A stretch of DNA of 64,000 nt from Cadophora sp. MPI-SDFR-AT-0126 (lineage: Eukaryota > Ascomycota > Leotiomycetes > Helotiales > Ploettnerulaceae): assembly GCA_020747065.1 (NCBI GenBank), contig JAGMVK010000008.1, positions 124,001-188,000 on the forward strand, in the 5' to 3' direction. Below the pieces are notes generated by a model. It was not told where the DNA came from. It did not search any database and worked only from the letters and a program-made list of their open reading frames with translations. Of the stretch, positions 1-11,641 are shown piece after piece (within the stretch, counting starts at the first letter, position 1; the number at the start of each line of letters is the position of its first letter). The position numbers and the translations under genes were made by a program.

Positions 1-1215
1 TGCCTCGGCTGGACTAGGGGTACAGATCCCTACCGGAGACGGTTCGGTGGGGTTTCGGGACAGTATATAGTCTGGCACCCCTCATACTCTCTTAGAGAAT
101 GGACACCTTACACCCTTTTACAACTGCTTTTGCAAACCCATCAGACTTTATATATATCGATATATTGTATGATACTTGAACCGGTACTGCACCGACAAAA
201 TAACTTGGCAATAGCATCATTTGAAAGCTAGAATACGGTATATTTAGAATAGTAGAGCTTAATAGTATCGGCTACGAGGAAGCTTAAAAATTCGTGATGT
301 GTAGAGTGGGATGGCGGGGTAGCTTTCGTGTCGTCGAACTGATCCGAGGCCCATTTTATTCTACACGTGACGCGGGATTATATTGTACCGATCGATTCAA
401 AATCCTATGAATTGAATCCTGAATGAACCGTACATGGGTGCCAGCCTGCGGCTCACACGAAGCCTTCGAAATTAGCTAAAGTATTAGATTTTTTAGAAAG
501 ACATATTAGAATAATCTGTTGATAAGAGTATGGTCAGTGAAACGGACAAAGTTTCAGGTATGGTGCACAGTCACAGCAGCACTCGTGGTAGCGAACACGT
601 GATAGAGGCTTAAGAGCTGTTGGATCATATGAAGCGTAAACTACGGAAAGAGTAGACCATAGAGAGGAACAGCTTATATAAAACTACATATTAAGAGAAA
701 ACAAAACTCTACTAAAATATACGTTTTCGTTTAGTAACCGGGCTGCTATTCGCGCTCGACCAAGCAGAAATACCAGCTTGCAACTTCCACAGCTTCAGTA
801 GGCGGAAGGTCGGTCCAGAGACAGTTTTCCCAGACTTGTCTGTAAAGACCTAGCTACCAAACCAGGCCTGAATGGCGACCTTGTCACCCACGGTAAAACA
901 AGAGGCGTCTATGATATCGCCGTCGTCTGTGGCAAGCAGGAAATGCCTCTCCAGGTGTAAAAGAAGGGGAGGTGTGGACTGTCTCTGTTACCTTAACACG
1001 TAATGGATTTGGAACTGTGAGATTTGACCCTCGCCGACGAATCAGATTCGTTCCTCAACTTCTAGCTGTAAGGAAACTAGGGCTTGTCCTTATTGAAACT
1101 GTTTTCGGCTCTCCTGAGTCTGATGAATGGTCCAAGCTGGCCTAGGAGGATACGCCTAAAGGGACAGGTTCTTCATCATTACACAAGTCGCCTGGGTTGT
1201 TATAGGCCAGCCACT
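1..1215. other. Intergenic, mostly unassigned
   Basis: No convincing gene. On the minus strand about 850-960 an open stretch reads as ordinary protein (LLATDDGDIIDASCF followed by VGDKVAIQAWFGS and a stop). It may be the tail of a decayed gene or a lost exon of the small gene just upstream on that strand. The sequence between the two has scattered stops. Base composition is normal here, so this DNA has not been through RIP. Confidence 0.3.
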
Positions 1216-1654
1216 TTATCCAGTTCCATTAACAGCCTCCCACGAAGGCTTCTGATCAAGACGATCGAGGTTCTCAACATACACCCATTGACCCCGGAAG
1301 TATCGAATATTAGGGACATGGTCAAGGTCCAAGACAGGAGTGGGAGTTGTGGGTCTCTTATTAGGAGATGCAAATGATGATGAGGGAGTGAGAGCCGAAT
1401 GTGGCGTATGTAGATCGACAGAATTGGATAGGTATGGGCTAGTAGTATTGCTGTCCAAGTAAGGGGGTACAGAACTGCGGAGCACCTAAGCAATTAATAT
1501 GTAGAAATAACTGGTCAAGTAAGAAACTTACAGAGAACTGGTCTATAATATCAGTTGTATCCTCTTCAAACTCATCACCCACCACCTCCAAACCAGGGGA
1601 ATCGTTCAACATTACTGTAGTCCTTCCGCTAGGGGTCTTACGGGTACCAACCAT
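1216..1654 (-). CDS. Small two-exon gene, hypothetical protein
   Basis: Not recognised. The model is exon 1 at 1654-1532 and exon 2 at 1485-1216 on the minus strand, giving 130 residues. Exon 1 starts at an ATG (MVGTRKTPSGRTT) and ends 41 codons later at a consensus GTAAGT donor. The 46-nt intron ends in TTGCTTAG, and the frame continues without interruption for 89 codons to TAA. The first part is acidic (DEFEEDTTDIID), the middle is rich in Ser, Thr and Pro and looks disordered, and the C-terminus has aromatic residues (IRYFRGQWVYVENLD). The clean splice signals favour a real transcript. It could be the first part of a longer gene or of a transposon-borne protein. Confidence 0.45.
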
Positions 1655-1837
1655 GGCGGTGGTAAAGTTGTATGAAACTTAAAGAATCAAAGTAATAGAA
1701 TGATTTAAAATAAGTTCTAAAGGAACCAGCATTCGGGAAAGAGGTATACAGGATATAAGATCGTAAGTGTAGAGCCTAAGGTAATAAGGAAGTAATATAT
1801 GAAACAGTGAGCAATCGTATAGAGCTAGGTGGCCCTA

Positions 1838-1908
1838 GCTTAACTGTATCAGAAATCTCGCAGCAAATGCCTAAAAAGTAAAGAAAAGCAATATAGCATA
1901 TCTCCGGT
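1838..1908. repeat. Direct repeat copy 1 flanking the gypsy element
   Basis: About 70 bp containing CTCGCAGCAAATGCC followed by TAAAAAGTAAAGAAAAGCA. It recurs in the same orientation at 9752-9822, just past the other end of the gypsy element. It lies outside the 5-bp target duplication, so it is not part of the LTRs. Confidence 0.75.
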
Positions 1909-1968
1909 TATTAAAGTCTAATTACGAAGCAGATATGATGCATGATATAAAACGAAGAATGAAACTAG

Positions 1969-2190
1969 TGTAACGTTGAAGTGACGGAAGTGCTGGAAAT
2001 AGAGGTACTCAGGTTTAGTCGGAATATTACTGGACGGAAGCCGGACCAGATTCGTGTATATATAGGACCGCTTCCCCTATGAGGGTTCCTTACCTTCTTA
2101 TTTTCTTTGTACCAGACCTATAATATTACTATTTACCTATTCTCTTACTTCCATACTTAATACTGCACTTAGTAATATTGCGTTATTATA
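1969..2190 (+). repeat. 5' LTR of gypsy element
   Basis: 222 bp. Starts TGTAACGTTGAAG; its mutated end reads CGTTATTATA where the 3' LTR has CGTCGTTACA. It pairs base for base with 9503-9724 at a constant offset of 7534. Confidence 0.92.
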
Positions 2191-5100
2191 TTAAATAAGA
2201 AGGTTACTTCCGCCGGGGATAGCCTATATAATATCCTATTACTCAGAAGATATAGTTAATTAATTCTTATTTGAATTACTCCTAATTACTATTCTTAAAG
2301 AGTTAGGATTCCAAAGATCTCTTAAACAAACTAATGAACTAGGGTTTAGTTTTGCTTATTATAAATTAGTATAATTAGAGTGGAGTAATCTTTATTAATA
2401 GGGACTCTAAATAACCCCCTTTGTATAGAGGCTACTGTAGATAAATTTAAGGTATTATAACTACTACTACTAGAACCCTTAAATTTACAAAAACTTCCTT
2501 AAACTACTTTTATTCCTTTTCGGAACGTAACCGCGTAACTCTCACTACCTATAGAGTTATAGTGTATAAAAACTACTCTAATACTAATATCCCTTACTAG
2601 GAAACTGCGAAGTATCCCCTTAATACTCCTAGAACCCCTATTTCAGGCCGCACTTAAATTACACCTGAATCTTCTTCTATTCCTATTATAGATACTACTA
2701 ATATAGTAGGTCCGTTTAGCGGAGCTACTAATAATACTCTTAATTCTTTAATTCTAGTTGGAAGCTTTTCTAGTTATAGAACTCAAGGTAATAAAGACAA
2801 AGGTTACGTAAACTAAGATAAGAGAGACTTTAGTAACCCAAATATATTAAGAGGAATTATCTAATTTATAGAGAATCAAAATTGTACTTAAGAGGCCTTC
2901 TTAGCTTATATTAAGTAATTGCTAATTTCCGCTTAAGCTACGCTAGTAGTACCCTCCGCTAATCTTACCTTAATTCCCCTTAGAACTCTACTGCTAATTA
3001 TTCGATTAATAGAAAGAAATGAATTAATAAGTCAGAGTAAATGTACCCTATTTAAGCTAGAAAATACCCCCCTTACTACATTTAGGACAGAATCGGATAC
3101 CCCTTAGGAACTTAAGGTATAACTTATAGAAAAGATCTCTCTCTTAAATAATAAAACTAATTTAATATTTAAGTAATAGAAAGCTTCAATTAAAGATCAA
3201 TTAGAAGTTAACGTAAGTCTTTACCTAAATGCTTAAGTATAGCAAGCTTTAGTGTAAGGATTAATTACTAGCCTAGCCCGCTCTTATCTAAAGTCTTAAT
3301 ACCTATTTGAAACTAATATATTCCAGATAGCCCAGGAAATAATTTCTTTATTAGAGACCTACTTTCTTATTGGAAATAAAGCCTACGAGACTTGTACTAA
3401 GTTCTTTAATATAAGTATATAAGAACTAGACTACATATACAAAACTTTTACTTAATTTTATATAAGATTTTAGAATATTATAATCTAAGGAAATATAGCT
3501 CGTATAAAATAGTTCTTCTTTATATAGCTTAAAATCACTCCCTAGCTTTATACTATTACTATATTAATTAAGAGCTTATAATAAGATAATTATATAGTAA
3601 TAGTAATCTATCTTATCTTAATAAATACTAATAAGTAATAGAATACATAACTTAATCCGTCTCCTATTAATTACTATAAATTAGACTCTCCCTAGAGAAT
3701 AGCTAGGCCGGGCCCCTTTTAAAAGACTTCCGGATTACTTATTTCTTAAATAGTACTTAAACCTACTCCTTCTCCTAACGCTTCCTTTCACTACTACTTA
3801 ATACCGCAGACCGCAACTCCTACCCTATCGCGTTAAGAGGGCACGTAAAAACCTCAGGAAGGTTCTAGCGACTTGTAGGTAAAGTATTATAAGTGCGGAA
3901 AATTTAAATACTATAAATCAGACTATTCTAAATCAGTTAAGGTTCAGGTCCTTAATAAGGAAATTAATAATAATACTAAAGAGATAGTAGAGAGTAAGAA
4001 AGATTAAGTATAGGAAAATAAAGAGGCCTAAGGAAAAACTCCTTTTTAAGTTTACGTAAATATAATTTATTAAAACTTGATTTAAACTCTCTAATAAAAA
4101 AGAAGTAGTTCGTAATTAATTATATACTTAGTATAAATGAATTAGGAATTATACTCTTTGTATTAGTAGATACTAGAGTAAATAGTTATTTTTTTATAAA
4201 TCGGACTATATTTACATGTCTTTTAAGGGCGTTAGGAGTGAAGATTCAGCCCCTTTTACATACTATACTAATACGTGGTTTTTAAAACTCTATTTAAAGC
4301 CACGCTATCCACTACATGCGTTTACACTTAATAATTAACTATTAACGCGTATATAACTGTTCCTTTATAATCCTTAACCTAAGAAAGCAAGATATAATAA
4401 TAAGCGTTAAATAGATACGTTAATTCCGTCTTAAGTTACAGATAGATTAGAATCGATTTTTATAGCTATCTAATTACCCGCCTATTAAATAATAGTCTTA
4501 AGAGCTAGTCTTGTCTTTTCCACGTACATAACTCCCTTCATAATAAGACTACTAAAGTAATATAAATTACAAAGATCTGACAATTTAAAAGGATAAGATA
4601 TAACAAAAACATTTCCCCTTTATAGTTTAAATACTAAAAGAATATCTCCTCTAAGTTACTCCCGAACTAATCCTGATATTATTCCCTATAAATAAAGAAC
4701 CTTTACGGGCCTAGAAATTAAAATATAAACTATTAAGAATACTACTTATATTTATATTTATCTATAAGATTAGCGTAAATACTTTTTATTTTAATATAAA
4801 ATATAAAGATACTGAGTTCTTTTAAACTAGTATTTATAAGATAGACTATATCTTATAGGAATAGTATAAATCAGAAGATCCTAATACTACTTAATTCCTA
4901 TCTAAAAGACTTCTAAAACAGTACTAATATCTAAAATTAGTATTTTTTAAGAAAGATATAAATACTCTTTTACCTTATTAATATTATAATTATAAGATTT
5001 ATCTTAAGGAGCTATTACCTAATACTTACTTTTCTCTTTATTATTAATTAATAGAGGAGCTTAAAGTAATAAAGGAGTATTTCCTAGAGAATCTAGATAA

Positions 5101-8100
5101 GAGTTTTATTAAGTTAAGCTAGAGTTTATTTATATTACCTATACTCTTTATTAAAAAGCCTAATAGAGGCCTGCGATTCTATATTAATTATTATAAGTTA
5201 AATACCCTTACACGAAAAGATACTTATTTAATTCCTTAAATTAACGAGCTTCTTATTAGAGTATCGAATATAAAGATATTTATAAAATTAGATATTTAGA
5301 TTACTTTTAATTATATCCGCATAGATCCAGTCTCCAAGGAGTATATTATGTTTCAGACTAAATATAGATTATATAAGTATAAGGTACTACTATTTAGCCT
5401 TTATAATAAACTTAGTATATACTAATGTTATATGAATAATATACTTCTTAACTACTTAAATAACTTCTATATAGCTTACTTAAATAATATCCTAATCTAC
5501 TCCAAATTTATAAAGGAACATTAGACTTATATAAAATCCGTACTAAAGCATTTAATAAAAGCTGGATTATAAGTTAATATTAAGAAATACGAATTCCATG
5601 TTACTCGCACTAAGTACCTAAGCTATATAGTAACTACTAAGAGTATCGAGGCAGATCTAAAGAAGGTTAAACTACTACGTAATTAGAAGTACCCTAAGAC
5701 TGTAACAGCTGTTAAATCGTACCTAAATTTCTATAGTTTTTACTAATAATTTATACGCAACTTTAAGCTTATTACTAAACCTCTATCTGCGCTTACTTAA
5801 CCTATAGTAGCCTGGAATTAGATAGAAGAGTATTATATTATATTTAAAGAACTTCGAAAGTAGTTACTATTAATTTAATAGATTTACTATTTTTAATTAA
5901 AATTACTTATTAAGCTAGAAACAGATACTTTTAATAGAGTAATTACTAGAGTAGTATTATAATAGTATAATAATAAATAATAATACTTATTTAGTTTTTA
6001 TTTATATATACTTAATAGTTATGAACCAAACTAAGAGATCTATAATAAAGAACTATACACTATTATGGAAAGCTTTTATAAGTAGCGCTTAGAGTTAATA
6101 TCCCTTTGGAACAGAATTAAGGTATATTTAAACTACTACTCCCTAGAGTACTTCATAACTACTAAAGTACTTATAGCTAAGTAAGCTTATTAGATAGAAT
6201 TTTTCTTTAATTTTAACTTCTAAATTATATATACTTCTAGTAAAGATAATTAGAGGGCTGATATCTTAAGCTATTAGGAGCAAGATTTAAAAGTATAGAA
6301 ACAGGTCTAAAAAGATAATCGAAACCGAACTCTACTAGTACCGAGAAGACTCGACCCCCGTATTAATTCTAAGCTAGTAGAATAATTTATTTCCTCTGTA
6401 ATTATAACTTCTTTTTCGCCGCTAATAATTACTAAGATAGAAGCTCCTCCGAATACTCCCCTAGATTCTTTTAACCTTATTAAAAAGCTTTATTAAGATA
6501 ATTATACTACCTTTACTAATATACGAAAATCCTTACCTAAAGACTACTTAATTAAGGATAAATTCCTACTCTTTAAAGATCGATTTTATATATAATATAA
6601 TACTCTCCTTTATACTAGGTTAATTAAAGAAGTGCACAACTAATTATCTATTACTTACCCTAATAGATTAAAAATATATTAATTCCTAGTCCTGAAGTAT
6701 TACTAGGTCGGAATAGATTTGGATTATAATTAATATATAAGAAATTACTGAGCTTATTAATTCTTGCACTCTAAGTATTCCAAATAATAAGACCTTCTCT
6801 ATTTATTACTAATTTCAAGTTATCTTATATAGTATTTATATATAAATTATAAGGATTTTTTAAAAGATAAGTATAGTTATAACAAAATCCTAGTATTTAT
6901 TAATCGCCTAGAAAAGGATTCCGTAATAATTCCTTACTACTAAGATATTAATGCATATAATATTACTAAACTCTTTATTTAGTAGATCTACCAATTTAGA
7001 TATACTCTAAAGTTGATTATATTAGATTAAGAGCTATAATTTATTTTATTATTTTAAAAAGAATTTTACTAGATTATTAGTATTAAAGTTAAGCTTTTTA
7101 CGGCATATTATAAAGAGACTAATAGCTAGATAAAAATTATAAATAAGTATATTAACTAGAGATTATAGTTATTTATTAACTTTTACTAGGATAACTAAAG
7201 CAAACTAATTCTATTAATAGATCAAGCTTAAATAATCCTTTCTTATACTTCTATTAGTATAGCCCTGTACTAGCTTAAATTCGAATTAGATCTAAGGAAT
7301 AGTTAGGATTAGAACTCTCTTAAAACTACTACTCCTTTAGAAAGGCTTAATTATTGTAATATTAAAGCAGTAGTAGAACACATGAAAGAGGCGTGGGAGT
7401 TAGCTAAATCGAATATACAGGCTACGTAGGATCGCATAGCAAAGGCTATAAACTAGTACTGTAAACCTATTAATTTCCAAGTAGGTAATAAAGTGTACTT
7501 ATTTACTAAGAACCTCAAAAATTATCAATTAAGTTGTAAGCTTAGTAATTAATAGAAAGGACTATTTGAAATTCTATATTAAGTAAGGAACTCTTACTAG
7601 TTCTAATTATTTATAGGATTAAATATTTATGATGTATTTACTCTTAAGCTATTATTCTGGGACTTAAATAATCCCTTACTTAGTTAGGAATAGCCCTGAA
7701 ACCCCTCTAAGATAATTAAGGGTTAAGAAGAATAGGAAGTGTAAGAAATTCTTATATTGCAATTATATTATAATACCTTAAAGTATTAAATTAGTTAAGT
7801 AGGCTATAATCCTAATACTATATAATATAATATAACTAACTTAATAAGATTGCCTTATAAGTTAAGAGATTTTCACTGAGTTAACTCTTTTATTCTAAGA
7901 CTACTCTAAAACTTACCTAAATAATTAGCTATATAAGAAAATAGAGTAAACAACTATAATTACTTAAAAAATAATAAACTAATTAGTAAAATAATAAAAT
8001 AAGATTTAATTCAAATTATTTAAATACCCTTTAATTTAAAGCACTAATACTGTAATCTTACGATTATATCCTAATTAGAATATTTCACTGGTTTTACTAT

Positions 8101-9502
8101 AGGGGACTATTCCTATATAAGAAGTCTAACTAAAGGTATAGCTATAAAGAACTAATAATAAAGCTAATCTAAAATAGGACCTATTTTCCCCTTATTTTAA
8201 GTTATTTAGAATCTTCTCTTTCTTTTTCGCACTACTAAGGCGTCCACTACTTCAAGTTACCTAAAAATAGGCCAGTAACTCTCCTTCCTTTTCCTCCCCC
8301 TCTACTCTTTTATACTTAATACTATTATAATAAACAGTCTTAGTTACCTTAGTAGCACCGGTAGTAATCTCCTCTTGAATTTAGCCTAGGACTAAAACTA
8401 AACCCTATTTATACATTAATTAAAGGTTATTCTAATCTTACTTAAGAAAAAATAAGTATATCTAAAACTAAATCTCTATCCTAGATAAAAATAATTATAA
8501 GTAAAACTTATAATAAAAGAAAAAGATAAAAAAAAAGAGAGTAACTTATAGCTTATTATACGACTAGATCTGCAATAGCCCGGTAAAAAGCACAGGTTTC
8601 CTCTAATAACTCCAATTATAGCTTACCTTATATCTTAGGGGTATTAGTAGCAGTAATACGTAATCTAATATTAATCTCTTAAAAAACAAAAATAATACCC
8701 TTATTATCTTTAGTAATAATAGCAAGGAAGAGCTTATAATATTCCTTAGTTATATAGTACAGAATCTAGTATAAAAATCAGTATTTTAGCGTATCTAAAT
8801 CATAATTGAATTATATTTATAATAATTAGGATTTAGGAAAAGGAAATAGGGAGTACTTATAAGATTACACTTTTCTACTTACTTCTTATAGTACGCACAC
8901 TTCTTACTTCTAGTACTATTAAACTTGCAAATATAGTCTAGTTCTGTAGCAAGTAAGCGGACGTATTAAATATAATACTTATAGTAGGCGGACTTAAGGG
9001 CGTTAACAGGGGTTAGAGTAAGTACTATTTATATTAATATACTAAATTAATTCCGAATTATTACTGAATTACTAGGAATTTAGAACTTAACTTACTCTTA
9101 AATTACTTATTTTATTTAATACAGACTATTAAAATATATTAGTAATATATATAGATTAATAAATCTCTATATATAAAGTTCGCTTATAGAACTTAAAGTT
9201 ATAATTATTTAAAAAAGAAAATCAGAATTCTAGAAATCTGCGCTATTAAGTACTACAATATATATAATAATAAGTAATTATGGCCTCACTAGACCTAGTT
9301 TAAACGCCTTTTAGACAGCTTTATAATTAGGTTACTACTTTACTTACTACTGCTATTATTATTAATTAGTACTACTGGATTAATACTTTTTCCAGAATTT
9401 CCCTACTAAAGCTATATATTTCTACTATTTTATATAACAATAATTCTATATGGAAATACGATTTAGAGCTTAAGGGCAAGCTCTTTTATAGGAAAGGGGT
9501 AA
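2191..9502 (+). pseudogene. Degenerate gag-pol of the gypsy element
   Basis: No open frame survives, but conserved blocks can be read through stops on the plus strand in gag-pol order. A CCHC-like knuckle remnant (YYKCGKFKYYKSDYSKS) lies near 3872-3925. An aspartic-protease block (VDTRVNSYF, from DTGA) is near 4160-4190. The reverse-transcriptase catalytic block reads YLNNILIYS at 5474-5503, where the active enzyme has YLDDILIYS; both Asp have become Asn by G-to-A change. RNase H follows (ETDTFNRVI, 5915-5940), then integrase-like sequence up to about 7700. The rest, 7700-9490, shows nothing I can assign. It cannot encode an active product. Confidence 0.85.
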
Positions 9503-9724
9503 TATAATATTAAAGTAACGGAAGTACTAGAAATAGGAGTACTTAAGTTTAATCAGAATATTACTAAACAAAAGCCGGACCAGATTTATATATATATAGG
9601 ACTACTTCCCCTATAAGGGCCTCTTACCTTCTTATTTTCTTTGTACCAGACCTATAATATTACTATTTGCCTACCCTCTTGCTCCTATACTTGATACTGC
9701 ACTTAGTAATATTGCGTCGTTACA
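9503..9724 (+). repeat. 3' LTR of gypsy element
   Basis: 222 bp ending CGTCGTTACA, directly followed by the target duplication ACTAG. Its first bases (TATAATATT) are the RIP-altered form of TGTAACGTT in the 5' LTR. Confidence 0.92.
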
Positions 9725-9751
9725 ACTAGAAGCTAAGAGATTCATTCCACA

Positions 9752-9822
9752 AGCTGTAACTATATCTGAAACCTCGCAGCAAATGCCTAAAAAGTAAAGA
9801 AAAGCAAGATATCATATCTCTG
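9752..9822. repeat. Direct repeat copy 2 flanking the gypsy element
   Basis: Same orientation and nearly the same sequence as 1838-1908. It lies between the gypsy target duplication and the TA target site of the pogo element, so the duplication probably predates the gypsy insertion. Confidence 0.75.
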
Positions 9823-9825
9823 GTA

Positions 9826-11641
9826 ACGTCTAACCCCTGCTTTCCGCCCACCCCTACATTCCGCCCACCCTGCTAATTTCGTCACCTGATTTTCAATACT
9901 TAATAACTCTATTCTGCGTTAACCTCTATATAAGATATTATAGAATCTGAATCTCCTTTTAATTCTGATTTTATAAGTTTAATTTGGTATTCTTTAGTTG
10001 CGATTTGAGCCTTTTTAATTACATGTGTTATTGTAAATTAGGAATTTAAACTAGTTTAAACTTTCCTCTTTTTCCTTAATCGCAATTACTCTATTTACTC
10101 TTCTAACTCTTTAGCCTTTATATTTGCCTTCCCTAATTCATAGTTTCTCTTGTTAATTCCCTTTATAACCTTTCTAAAGAGTAAACATTGCATTGGAAGT
10201 TAATTATGTAACCCGCTAATTAAGATATAAATCTATTTATATAAATCTTTCCTAACCTTTGAAGTATGCAACTTAATTGAAGTATCGGAAACTTCTAAAA
10301 GTAGTATTAGTATCTCTTAAGCTTTTATAGGAAACGGAATTATTAATTTATTACTATTTTCTAATAATAAAGGACTCATCAAAGGCTTCGCTATAAAGAC
10401 CGGCTATAGACTTGTAATCCTCCACCCAGCCTTAATATTAAATAAAGTAATGCTTTCCTAGCGTGCCTTTTAGTAGTATATAAGAAAATTGCGCTTACTA
10501 ATTAGCGTAGAATCAACTATTAAACTCAACTTTTAAAGCTCTTTCCAATAAGCACAATTTAATAGAAAGAAAATTATTAAATCAAGAGATTATAAGACAT
10601 ATGACGTATATGCAGGTAAGAAAAGAAGGTGTATATTATACTCAAGGCACTTCTAAAGGAAATCCGTAGTCTTATAGCTTCCGTGGCCGTCCAGAATAAG
10701 GAGTCTTGCAAAATAGTCACGTGGTTAGGTCTGCGAAATAAAGACCTTTTCCAGCTACTCCAGAGCTATCTAGTTAATTATCTACCTATTATCAGTAGCT
10801 GTAAAGTACCATAAATCAAATATATCTAATTAAGACGGAAACTACTGTTACTGAACCGATTTTCCCTTATAAATTACTATTGGAAACGTAGAGAGGCTGA
10901 TTACGGATATGCACTTAATGATTAACATCCAAGTACGTGAGCTTAGCTGTTTTCCTTGAATCTTGCGTTTCTTAGTACTCCCTACGATATAGTTATTAAG
11001 ACTATAACCTTTTATAATACTAGTCTCGTCCATATTCCATTATTAGACAACTGGAATTGCCTTGATTTCCGGAATCTCTAATTTTTGGAACTACGGCTTA
11101 ATAACTTTGAAACGAGTGTTATCGATACATACAGAATCAATGTATATTTGCCTCTTAGTCTTTAGAACAGGATTCCGAGCTAAAAACCGTGCTATCCAGT
11201 GTTTTCCAAGCTTCTAATAGTCTCCTTGAAGGGCTAGAAGCCTCTCTCTAAAAACCCGTATCTGCGCGTGAGTAACTCCGTGCCTAAGAGCCTCTTGAGT
11301 CAAAATCCAGTCAGTTAATCGATTTTCCACTACCGTAGGTAGCTTTTGCAAGTGGCCAGCGGCTTCCCTATGTGATTGAGTCGTTATGTTGCGGTCCATA
11401 AGAGTAAACCTTGGAACACCCCACTCAAGCGATGCCTTCCGTAAAGACTTGCTATTTGCTACTTCTCTAAGAGCAGCTCTGACGTCATATTCAGTATATT
11501 GAGGCTTCATAATAAGAACAATTATTACTCCAAATTTCAAGAAAATCAATAAAGAATTGAAATAATTAATTATTATTGAAGTAGAGTGGTACAAGAAGCG
11601 GCGAGGTTAAGCGAGGTGGCCGGAATGGGGGGGTGAGACGT
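9826..11641 (-). mobile_element. Fot1/pogo-type DNA transposon
   Basis: The element is 1816 bp, close to the usual 1.8-2.1 kb of Fot1/Pot2-like elements. Ends are imperfect inverted repeats: left ACGTCTAACCCC, then TTCCGCCCACC; right, read inward, ACGTCTCACCCC, then TTCCGGCCACC. Each end is flanked by TA (9824-9825 and 11642-11643), the target duplication of the Tc1/mariner/pogo superfamily. The transposase lies on the minus strand. The element sits inside a Helitron-type reading frame, which stops at 11643 and may resume at 9825. Confidence 0.88.
9900..11510 (-). pseudogene. Pogo/Fot1 transposase, decayed
   Basis: The reading starts at ATG 11510 (MKPQYTEYDVRAALREV). A psq-type and CENP-B-type helix-turn-helix region follows (ALREVANSKSLRKASLEWGV, SHREAAGHLQKL, RLTDWILTQEALRHG). 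It breaks at 11214, but typical sequence continues beyond. At 11033-10848 the DDE core is visible: MDETSIIKGY carries the first catalytic Asp, and VGSTKKRKIQGKQL and FPIVIYKGKSVQ are classic family blocks. Further downstream it is AT-rich and unreadable. Stops and frame breaks rule out function; the A/T skew suggests RIP. Family assignment is firm. Confidence 0.85.

Larger units (their letters stand above)
1969..9724 (+). mobile_element. Complete Ty3/gypsy LTR retrotransposon, RIP-inactivated
   Basis: The element is 7756 bp with two 222-bp LTRs (1969-2190 and 9503-9724) aligned without gaps. They begin TGTAACG and end CGTTACA. A perfect 5-bp target duplication, ACTAG, flanks it at 1964-1968 and 9725-9729. 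A purine-rich tract (GGAAAGGGG, 9491-9499) precedes the 3' LTR. The two LTRs differ almost only by C-to-T and G-to-A changes, and the interior is extremely AT-rich with CpA/TpG depletion, as RIP leaves it. All reading frames are closed. The insertion lies beside the pogo/Helitron pair at its right end. Confidence 0.93.
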
